DNA of 64,000 nucleotides from Diphasiastrum complanatum. Lineage: Eukaryota; Streptophyta; Lycopodiopsida; Lycopodiales; Lycopodiaceae. The notes beneath the pieces are model-generated. The model had not been told where the DNA came from, made no database searches, and saw only the letters and a program-made list of their open reading frames with translations. The stretch is from assembly GCA_029204225.1 (NCBI GenBank), contig CM055111.1, positions 12,338,697 through 12,402,696 on the forward strand. The letters run 5' to 3'. Shown piece by piece: positions 59,101 through 64,000 of the stretch. A program made the position numbers and the translations under genes. Every line of letters begins with the position of its first letter. The first letter of the stretch is position 1.

Positions 59101-62100
59101 CAAGTTCAGAAGCTTTGATAGTTTGCTTGGTTGGAATGAATTGCGCCAGTTTAGTTAACCTGTCAACTATAACCCAAATAGCATCATTGTGCTTCCCTGT
59201 CCGAGGTAGCCCAACCACAAAATCCATGGAAATACTTTCCCACTTTCTTTCGGGACTTTCCAAAGGAAGTAACAAGCCAGCCGCCTTAAGTCTTTCAATC
59301 TTATTAACCTAACATTGCCCGCACCTACGAACATATGCCTCCACTTGACCTTTTAGATTTGGCCAGTAAAAGTTCCTTTTTATTAGGTCCAGTGTCCTTT
59401 GAGAGCTAGGGTGCCCCGCACACGGGCTGTCATGACATTCATGCAGGATTTGGGCCCTAATATCATCATTTTCTGGCGCACAAACTTTTCCATTCCGAAA
59501 AAGTAACCCATTCCTAATGGAATAGTCTCTTAATATATCGTCCTGAGGAGAAATCTTGGAATCCTGCATTCCAAGTTCACCACTAGATCTAGAAGTACCT
59601 GCCAGGATGTCTAGCCAAATACGACCGAAGTACCTATCAGCCTTAAACAAATCTCTTAAGGACAGATATATATTGGATTGGATCTCAAAAAGCTTAATTG
59701 ATTAACCTCTCCAATCCGGCTTAAGGCATCTACGCACTATTTGAAATACCCTTCCGGTACTCAATGTCATAATGAAATTCTTGGAGCATTGCCGACCATC
59801 TGGCTTTACGACCCCTAAGATCAACCGTATCATTCATATACTTTAACGCTTGATGGTCTATTACTATGGTAAATTGGGAGCCATACAAGTAATGTATCCA
59901 CACTTTCAAAGCATGAATCACAACAAAAAGCTCCTTGTCATAGGTGAAATACCGCCTTTTAGTAGGATCTAATTTTTTGATTTCAAAAGCACCCGGTCTA
60001 CCATCCTGATAAAGGATTGCACCTATAGCATAGCCACTGGCATCCGTCTCAAGTACATATAGATGACAAGTTTTCGCTGTACAGTGTACTATTTTCATAA
60101 TGTTTAATAGTGATGTGAGCTCGCAAGTGTGCGGGCGGGCACGCGTTTTGGGCGGGCAGGGCAGCGTTTTGGGTAGGTGGGCAAAGGGGAGGGTTAAAAA
60201 TTTGAAAAATGGGGAGTTTTTTTTGGGCAAGGTCAGGCTGCTCGTGGGGCAGCGCGACCGTTGCCCAAAACAAAACATGAAGGAAAATTTGAAAAAAAAG
60301 GGTCCCAGGCAGCGTGAGCGCTGCCCGTGCAACGTGAGCGGCCCGGGAACACTAATATTTTAATTATAAGAAAACTTCACTTTTCAGATTTACAGGTCTA
60401 AAAAATAGAACTTCAAAATGAAAATAAGAAGTTTTAACACTTCATTTATGCAAAAAAAAAACACTAGTTTTGATCGAAAACACAAGCTAGAATCAATCTT
60501 TTTCCAAAAAAAAATTTGTGGATGTAGAGGAAGACTTCCTCTAACCATTCCACAAATCCTTTTTCAAAAAGATTCTAAACCAAAAGCCCACATTCAAACT
60601 TCTCTAACATAATAAAAAATCAACCCCTAAACAATTCTATAAGCACCACTACTCTTTAACAAGAGAACTAGATTTATTAGGTACTTCAACTACAAGCTTC
60701 CTACTACTAGAAAAGCCAATAATCTTCTCCAAAAAAAATTTAGTTTGTGATCTTAATAGAACTTGAAGAAGGTTAGAAAGGTTACCGTCCTTTGTCTAGC
60801 TCTGACTATTACAAATGAAGTCAGGAAGTCTTCCTAATCCAAAGGTAGTGCCTCCAAAGGTCCTCCAAGTAACCTGCAAGCTCCAAGATGCTCCCCAACT
60901 CCAAGCTAGGATGCCTCCACCTGCAACTAAGGATTTTCAAGCCTCCATGGATCTCTCCTCCACCTATGTCCCTAATCTTAATCACAAAGGTAGATAACAA
61001 GTGGCCTCAAGTATTCACCACCCAACCATAGCTAGCTAGCACATGCAATCCTGCATCTAGGCTAATCTAGCACCCCCTTGCTAACCAATAACTAACCACA
61101 AGCATACCACCACACACCATAGCATACTCAAGATCCAAACCCTACTTATGTCCCATACCATAAGCAAGATCCAAACCCTAAGCATATTACACACAAGAAA
61201 ACACTCTATACACTAATAGCCACACTAGAGCATAAGCATAGCAAACAAGAGAGATCCCTCCCCCTCCCAATGGCCCGCCCTCCTCCCCTCATATAGGTAG
61301 CAATTGGCACCCTCCAATACACTATGGAGTTCCATGCACAACCAATGAGAAAGAGAGAGGCCTAGGGGAGTTAAAGAACCTTCATAGGCTTATGGAAGTT
61401 CAAGAGACTTCTTCCATAACCTATGACTCTTTGAATGCTTTTCTTGTGGGAGTTGGGAACTCAATGGACCCCTTGGAAGTGCGCCCTCCTACTAGGTTCC
61501 ATTGCCCAAGTTGTGCTTGTATACTTTGTATACTTTGGTCCAAGACCAATAAAGTGATATGGTTCAAGGTTGAGGCCCAAGGTTTAGAAAAATAGCCAAT
61601 ACACCCATGGTAATGACTTTCTAACACCTCACTAGGTTCCATACCTCCGACCAAGGCATAGACACCTACTTGCCCTTAACCAAGGACACTAGTACCTTAA
61701 TCTAAAGGTACATACCCTTAATCCTAAGGGTACCCCTTATCCTAGGTAACTTGATTCCATACCTCCGACCAAGGTATAGTCACTTGCTTGCCCTTATCCA
61801 AAGGCACCTACCCTTAATCCTAAGGGTACCTCTTATCCAAAGGTAACTTGCCATTTAGCCCCCAACACTAAATGGACATATAGGGGTCACTGAAGTACTG
61901 CTAGTTACATAGGTATGTAACAGAGGGAATCTAATTATTGCAGGTCTCGTCAAGGCCAATGGTAGTGCAAACCAGCTAACATGAAAGACAACACAATTTC
62001 TTCACAAGAAAAAGTGCACCTATGAATCAAATTAAGGTAGAAGGCTCATTAACTTCTTCAGTTCATCCAGCAATGCCTTTTGGCGCAAGTTCACTCCTCA

Positions 62101-63766
62101 TTCTCCACCTCCTCTCATGGGATTTTCACACTTGGACTGACTATGCCACCACCCCACACTATCCGTATTGACACTCCCATTATCATTTCCCCACGAACTT
62201 CTGATTTCTCTCTCTTTAACACCTAGTATGGTCCTTCAAGAAAATAAGAACACATCATGCACGTGATGTCAAGGATCCGAATTTGAGCTCTTTATCCATG
62301 CTCCTGATACACTTGCAGCCATACTTGCTGATCTCCTTAACCATGTAGTCATTATACTGGTTTTCCTCCCTCTTGGTGCACCAATATCATCCATCCCATC
62401 CATAAGAGCGATGATCCCATGAGACCTAATAATTACCGCACCATCATGATTGGGCATATCATCACAAAACTCTATCAGAGTCGGATGCTACTACTTATAT
62501 TTGATTCTCAAGTCTTGACATTGTTTGGTGTTGATAGTTTCACGTTGAAATTTCTCAGTCCTAAATCAAAATTCAAATTCGTTCAATTTCTTTTGTAAGC
62601 CCTAATATGGTATAACTATAGTTTAAAATTGAAATATTAAGATTATACAAACGTCTGACGTCGTACTACATAGTATGTTTCATGACTCATTATTATTTTC
62701 AAAGTAAATTGTAAAATTTGTTTTCTTGGCGGATGCTTCCTCATGAGGGCCCACTGCAATTCACACTATGCCCTTGGGGACTAGTGGCATAGCAGGGGCA
62801 GTGGGCGATGAACAACGAGCCAAGTTCGTCCACCTAGGCCTATGGGAGGAAGGGATGTTTACATTGCAAAATTTCAGCAGTCCAATAAAGAGGCGGCACA
62901 AGGTTATGTTTGACGATGTTCTCCCCTTTCATGTGGCTAAGACCCTTGCATGGAGGCTGATGATGAGGCATGTTTCCAGGACAAGGTTAAAAAAATGCAC
63001 GAAAAACCTCTTTGTAGGTTTTCATGTGGCCACTAATAGTCTTTGCTCATAGATGATAGGCCTCATCCATATGATGAAAAATGCATTGGACGCTTACTCA
63101 TCTGTGGATTCGAGAAAGCATTACAAAGTTAACTAGGTGCACCCGTGAGGTAGAGTATTCTGAAGATGTGAAATACCCTAACCAGTGCAAGGACTTGCTA
63201 TTTTTCACAGATGTTTAGTTTCTGGGGAGATTATATTGCTTTTCTGTAAGAAAAGCCAACTGCTAGCTGCTGGATCATAAGAACATCTTGCTGATGCGAA
63301 TTTAGTTTTTTTACATGAAACCAAAGGAGTTAAAGTGTGAGAAGGTTGCAAGAAAACAAACATTCGAACTTGCTGCTATTTTCGTAGTCTAATTGTAATG
63401 CGCTCATCCGGCCTGATGAATACAGGTTCTGGTTTACTCATACTGTTTCTTAGAAATCAATATAATCTTTAGAAGGTGCTATTTTCTTGAATTATTTTCT
63501 CATCTATTTCGGTTCCTGACTATTATGGGATTATTAGGATTCATGTCAGCAAAAGTTTTGAGACAATGAACCGCACCCGCTATACATCATTCCAACTTAA
63601 GATGGCCTACCTCTCGGCCGGAGTCGTAGGTAGACGAAGTGGACAATCCCCCATTGGACGGATTTTCTACATCCTCTGCGTCATTTTGCATCAGCAGCTC
63701 CCTATCTGCTCCCAATGTCCTGTTAGCCCTGGATGAAGACGGCGTAGCCGGCTTGTCCTCCGCCAT
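39064..63766 (-). CDS. COV1: COV1 / LIKE-COV family membrane protein (seven exons)
   Basis: Seven minus-strand exons (63611-63766, 52881-52933, 52552-52661, 43418-43585, 43215-43312, 40931-41057, 39064-39155) join with GT-AG borders and consistent phases into a 267-residue protein, the usual family length. It has a hydrophilic N-terminus rich in Ser/Asp/Asn ([12 protein letters not shown]), the conserved AVLQSW, a first membrane segment ([16 protein letters not shown]) followed by FVDGFF, a second ([20 protein letters not shown]), then [47 protein letters not shown] and [11 protein letters not shown]. Family members are plant membrane proteins of the secretory pathway linked genetically to vascular patterning in Arabidopsis. 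No stop or lost splice site was seen, so it looks functional despite intron 1 of 10.7 kb and intron 3 of 9.0 kb filled with transposons. Confidence 0.92.
39156..40930 (-). other. COV1-like intron 6
   Basis: GT-AG intron of 1775 bases between exons 6 and 7. No coding domain or clear transposon was recognised. Confidence 0.85.
40931..41057 (-). CDS. COV1: COV1-like exon 6
   Basis: 127 bases, acceptor TTGTTTCAG|AAT, donor GCATTG|GTAAGT. It encodes the [10 protein letters not shown] and [11 protein letters not shown] motifs of the soluble domain. Confidence 0.93.
41058..43214 (-). other. COV1-like intron 5
   Basis: GT-AG intron of 2157 bases. I see no intact gene or clear transposon. A minus-strand phrase near 41640-42060 hints at a decayed gypsy integrase/RNase H fragment but is too broken to call. 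Confidence 0.8.
43215..43312 (-). CDS. COV1: COV1-like exon 5
   Basis: 98 bases, acceptor GTTCAG|AT, donor CTTCAG|GTACTT; ends in phase 0. It encodes [20 protein letters not shown]. It is separated from exon 4 by a 105-base intron. Confidence 0.93.
43418..43585 (-). CDS. COV1: COV1-like exon 4
   Basis: 168 bases, acceptor TTCTGCAG|GC, donor CTCCAG|GTATTT. It encodes the second membrane segment and the most conserved family block ([19 protein letters not shown]). Confidence 0.95.
43705..43770. repeat. (CT)n microsatellite in intron 3
   Basis: About 33 uninterrupted CT units, 120 bases inside intron 3 from exon 4. In the pre-mRNA (minus strand) it is an AG-repeat. Confidence 0.97.
44138..44174. 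repeat. (GA)n microsatellite in intron 3
   Basis: About 18 GA units, 370 bases from the (CT)n tract and complementary to it. In the pre-mRNA (minus strand) it is a CU-repeat. Confidence 0.97.
44380..45002 (-). pseudogene. Possible LINE-type RT tail (zinc-binding segment)
   Basis: Minus-strand reading shows [16 protein letters not shown] and, after a shift, [19 protein letters not shown] followed by a Cys. This is a C-x2-C-x7-8-H-x3-5-C pattern with the [11 protein letters not shown] sense of the zf-RVT segment found at the C-terminus of plant LINE reverse transcriptases. It is short and broken. A captured host zinc-finger piece is an alternative. Confidence 0.35.
45840..45844. repeat. Target-site duplication TAACA, left copy
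   Basis: TAACA precedes the left LTR of Copia-C and recurs at 51151-51155 after the right LTR. Confidence 0.88.
45845..46234 (-). repeat. Copia-C 3' LTR
   Basis: Starts TGTTGAAATAAATGCC and ends GGAATTTGACA in element sense. Nearly identical to 50761-51150. Confidence 0.95.
46229..46687 (-). pseudogene. Copia-C RNase H
   Basis: 152-codon frame with [32 protein letters not shown], the [20 protein letters not shown] segment, [16 protein letters not shown] and [13 protein letters not shown]. These are the standard copia RNase H motifs. RNase H removes the RNA strand during reverse transcription. It is out of frame with the RT frame upstream by one base at about 46682; the C-terminus runs into the LTR. 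Confidence 0.92.
46235..46243 (-). other. Polypurine tract of Copia-C
   Basis: GAGGGGGGG on the minus strand, directly 5' of the 3' LTR. Confidence 0.85.
46677..48461 (-). pseudogene. Copia-C integrase end and reverse transcriptase
   Basis: 594-codon frame. It begins in the integrase C-terminal part ([54 protein letters not shown]) and continues with an acidic spacer and the RVT_2 domain: [73 protein letters not shown] and the active site [11 protein letters not shown]. The catalytic aspartates of YVDD are kept. It is separated from the integrase core by a one-base shift near 48430. Confidence 0.95.
48395..49735 (-). pseudogene. Copia-C protease and integrase core
   Basis: 446-codon frame. 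The protease is at [12 protein letters not shown] (catalytic DSG) with [18 protein letters not shown]; the gag-pre-integrase segment is [15 protein letters not shown]; the integrase zinc region is [15 protein letters not shown]; and the catalytic core has [39 protein letters not shown] and [16 protein letters not shown], so the D, D and E residues are all present. The first about 60 codons of the frame overlap gag in another phase and are not real protein. Confidence 0.95.
49470..50384 (-). CDS. Copia-C Gag
   Basis: 304-codon frame with a short start, an [20 protein letters not shown] segment, a UBN2-type capsid ([40 protein letters not shown]), a lysine-rich linker and a zinc knuckle [14 protein letters not shown]. 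It terminates at two cysteines and a stop just past the knuckle. The protease is in the next frame, which for copia elements points to a one-base indel. The methionine before [12 protein letters not shown] (about 50336) is the likely true start. Confidence 0.93.
   Translation of the reverse strand: MGENPSLPFVFYFYPAMSSLAESMLSEASRLDGTNFSIWKFKIKNILEDKECWKLVTGEEPVPTSELELKDYIKRGEKAHRIIMSVRDNVIPLIRSAKGPVDAWHILCALYETASTTRFLYLKNKLYTLRMETGETVTDHLTKIQDIRYHLSVLGESIADKDLVPIVLNSLSYAYQNFVMMISVREKIPTYEEVYGLLLQEEMRRVNLSKREDFQEHAFTSKKKQNPTKDKKKGKGKNKGTPQTLEQGMENLQMSEAQPSSNTSSTPRRKGNCNYCGKYGHFAFECRKKLADQKKGTKKQGKCC
50749..50760 (-). other. Primer binding site of Copia-C (Met-tRNA)
   Basis: The plus strand reads GCTCTAATACCA next to the right LTR; in element sense it is TGGTATTAGAGC, one base off the standard Met-tRNA primer site. 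Confidence 0.85.
50761..51150 (-). repeat. Copia-C 5' LTR
   Basis: Partner of 45845-46234; TG..CA ends; followed by TSD TAACA at 51151-51155. Confidence 0.95.
51156..52551 (-). other. COV1-like intron 3, upstream portion
   Basis: No coding support; short frames such as 51370-51624 and 51572-51937 show no domain. A leader-like phrase (plus ...TATAGGCTCTGATACC at about 51887-51902) could be an old primer site of another copia relic. Confidence 0.5.
52552..52661 (-). CDS. COV1: COV1-like exon 3
   Basis: 110 bases, acceptor GATCTGCAG|C, donor TTTG|GTAAGT. It encodes the first membrane segment and [14 protein letters not shown] plus-strand ORF at 52460-52756 over this place is a shadow. Confidence 0.92.
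52881..52933 (-). CDS. COV1: COV1-like exon 2
   Basis: 53 bases, acceptor TGCAATGCAG|GCC and donor GGCTG|GTGAGT. It encodes [17 protein letters not shown] plus two bases of a Cys codon. It was too short to be seen as an ORF and was found from splice phase and the AVLQSW motif. Confidence 0.9.
53201..53290 (+). repeat. hAT-A subterminal palindrome block
   Basis: Within 90 bases the words GGATCCGCGG / CCGCGGATCC and GGTACCGCGG / GCGGTACC occur about six times in both directions, after terminal bases CATAGATCC. Such dense subterminal words are typical transposase binding arrays of hAT elements. Confidence 0.7.
53201..54929 (+). pseudogene. hAT-A transposase relic (DUF659 type), GC-rich
   Basis: Plus strand, in intron 1 antisense to the host gene. 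The left end begins CATAGATCC, then a subterminal block of BamHI-like and KpnI-like palindromes (see separate entry), then a TA-rich stretch and the coding part 53417-54614 with a shift near 54000. Motifs: [20 protein letters not shown] (the first catalytic Asp region), [12 protein letters not shown] (second), [13 protein letters not shown], and later [18 protein letters not shown] second exon (54724-54929) has [20 protein letters not shown]. The C-terminal dimerisation part is missing; a copia fragment cuts it at about 54930. It is much more GC-rich than its surroundings. Confidence 0.85.
54930..55575 (-). mobile_element. Copia-C relative: leader and LTR only
   Basis: The leader (54930-55157) matches the Copia-C leader near 50520-50660 (CCACTCCCCTTGCCAA etc.). 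Then come a primer site (GCTCTGGTACCA, 55158-55169) and an LTR 55170-55575, with TG..CA ends and the same GGTAAAATAGGCATT...TTCAACA end as Copia-C. No gag or pol remains. It truncates hAT-A. Confidence 0.75.
55761..56048. mobile_element. 288-base hAT MITE with 8-base TSD
   Basis: Flanked by ATCCTACT on both sides (55753-55760 and 56049-56056), the 8-base duplication of hAT elements. Ends are CACAGATACC and, in complement, CATAGAATCT, close to the CATAGATCC end of hAT-A. Both subterminal regions carry copies of ACGGTTCTGAGAACC, GGTGAACCGTAC and related words in inverted orientation. The middle is AT-rich (ATTAATTAATTAATTGATTAATTA). No coding capacity. Confidence 0.85.
56057..57116 (-). mobile_element. 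Copia-E relic: leader, primer site, LTR
   Basis: Leader-like sequence to 56629, a primer site (GCTCTAATACCA, 56630-56641) and a candidate LTR 56643-57116 starting TGTAAGGAAAG and ending GACGTAACA. The minus-strand frame at 56347-56757 spans leader and LTR and has no recognisable domain. The LTR abuts the intron upstream of hAT-B. Confidence 0.6.
57117..58735 (+). pseudogene. hAT-B transposase relic, 3' two thirds
   Basis: Exons on the plus strand: 57153-57495 after acceptor TCTTGCAG ([34 protein letters not shown]), 57578-57749 ([20 protein letters not shown]), 57809-58395 after acceptor TCTGTAG, with a solo LTR inside ([19 protein letters not shown]), and 58410-58630 with the hAT C-terminal dimerisation motif [23 protein letters not shown]...TGTAG intron (58636-58729) follows. 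The N-terminal part with the first catalytic region is absent. It overlaps hAT-A in content, so it is a second copy, and frames are broken. Confidence 0.82.
57832..58282. mobile_element. Solo LTR in hAT-B, TSD CTTTG
   Basis: 451 bases, TGTAGGAAATC...TTTCTAACA, flanked by CTTTG at 57827-57831 and 58283-58287. Removing it and one CTTTG restores an open hAT frame of about 60 codons. A GAA-repeat lies inside at about 57885-57910. Confidence 0.85.
58780..60085 (-). pseudogene. Gypsy-C pol fragment: RNase H and integrase
   Basis: Minus strand in intron 1, same orientation as the gene. RNase H (60085-59730): [45 protein letters not shown]. Integrase zinc region (59650-59309): [35 protein letters not shown]. 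Integrase core (59300-58880): [62 protein letters not shown]. The three catalytic acids are readable but stops occur (e.g. after CGQC and GKF). A different gypsy lineage from Gypsy-A. It is cut upstream at 60085 by a GC-rich block. Confidence 0.88.
60086..60360. repeat. GC-rich insert with repeated CTGCCC/GCAGCG words
   Basis: A 275-base block far more GC-rich than its surroundings. GGGCAGCG, GCAGCGTGAGCG, GCTGCCCGTG and GGGCGGGCA recur in both orientations, and both edges carry TAGTG-like ends (TAGTGATG at left, complement TAGTGTTCC at right). It interrupts Gypsy-C RNase H. A hAT MITE with its own subterminal word is the best guess; a clean TSD was not found. Confidence 0.45.
60361..63610 (-). 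other. COV1-like intron 1, upstream portion, no gene
   Basis: No coding support. It contains a copia- or gypsy-leader-like AT-rich part (60361-60800), a unit of about 110 bases repeated imperfectly (listed separately) and unclassified sequence to the exon 1 donor at 63610. The frame at 62768-63052 has no domain. Confidence 0.55.
61637..61852. repeat. Imperfect tandem repeat of about 110 bases
   Basis: Two adjoining units each contain CCATACCTCCGACCAAGG (61639 and 61757), then TTGCCCTTA(A/T)CCAA and CCCTTAATCCTAAGGGTACC (about 61707 and 61811). Short inner words such as CTTATCCAAAGG also recur. Confidence 0.8.
63611..63766 (-). CDS. COV1: COV1-like exon 1
   Basis: 52 codons from ATG (complement at 63764-63766) to a GAGAG|GTAGGC donor; phase 0 end. 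The start is the first ATG in frame, within TTGTGATGGCGG. It encodes the hydrophilic cytosolic-type N-terminus. Confidence 0.85.
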
Positions 63767-64000
63767 CACAAGACACGAGAAAACCTATTCCAATTCGAAA
63801 ACCTTCCGTTCAACCCTTTGCGTTCATGGCTTCAGAAACAAAAAGCTTCTTGTATCTGTCTTGCTTAGCTGCCGACGACTCAATGCGGCATGTAACGCCT
63901 TCTTCTTCAATGCTCGCTCTGTATTGGCTCTGCAGCCGCATCCACGTCCTCTGCACGTTCACTCGCCATAACACAAAAACCAAAAGAAGCAGGATCGGGA
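63767..64000 (-). promoter_or_regulatory. 5' leader/promoter-proximal region of the COV1-like gene
   Basis: Upstream of the start codon on the minus strand. It contains two upstream ATGs with short frames: a 20-codon uORF at 63907-63969 (MASERAEDVDAAAEP...) and a 5-codon one near 63820-63837. The transcription start is not visible, so whether these are transcribed is unknown. No clear TATA box in this 234-base stretch. Confidence 0.4.

Noticed and set aside
62768..63052. Plus-strand ORF of 94 codons in intron 1
   Set aside because: No recognisable domain, no matching fragment elsewhere, and it lies in a long intron rich in relics.
39064..63766. COV1-like locus as a processed or dead pseudogene
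   Set aside because: Introns are present, all seven exons are open, and every splice border and phase is consistent.

Overview
The window is nuclear DNA of a vascular plant with a large, repeat-rich genome. The evidence is one intact plant-type host gene of the COV1 / LIKE-COV membrane protein family, which spans about 24.7 kb because its introns are filled with transposons, plus many Ty1/copia and Ty3/gypsy retrotransposons using plant-style initiator-Met-tRNA primer sites and DUF659-type hAT transposons. Overall base composition is AT-rich. Which plant lineage this is cannot be decided by eye; very long introns would suit a conifer, a fern or a large-genome angiosperm.

Layout. 1-2.9 kb: an LTR of a copia family (here Copia-A) lies inside an old copia gag (Copia-B), with leader, primer site and LTR behind it. 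3.8-7.7 kb: the 3' half of a gypsy family (Gypsy-A, minus strand; RNase H and integrase), then a promoter/LTR-like block with an iterated motif, then an unrecognised reading frame (ORF-U). 7.7-11.2 kb: AT-rich, no gene seen. 11.2-18.2 kb: an unrecognised, decayed minus-strand gene split by a complete Copia-A element (12583-17798; TSD AGCAG). That element keeps gag and protease but, in place of integrase, RT and RNase H, has a long reading frame I do not recognise. 18.2-34.6 kb: nested wreckage of the same copia family and two gypsy families, including a clean inversion of about 0.87 kb inside an integrase gene, a SINE-like insert and a coiled-coil ORF of unknown family.

34.6-39.06 kb: no gene seen; it lies downstream of the host gene. 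39.06-63.77 kb: the COV1-like gene, minus strand, seven coding exons with consistent GT-AG borders and phases, predicted 267 residues. Intron 1 (10.7 kb) holds two hAT relics, copia pieces, a hAT MITE, a solo LTR and a gypsy pol relic. Intron 3 (9.0 kb) holds a complete copia element (45845-51150; TSD TAACA) and long CT and GA microsatellites. The remaining sequence to 64 kb is the presumed promoter/5' leader.

The host gene is the only clearly intact non-transposon gene. Points most worth following are the gag-protease-plus-unknown-ORF copia element, the gene it split, ORF-U with its iterated promoter block, and hAT ends that each carry their own palindromic word.
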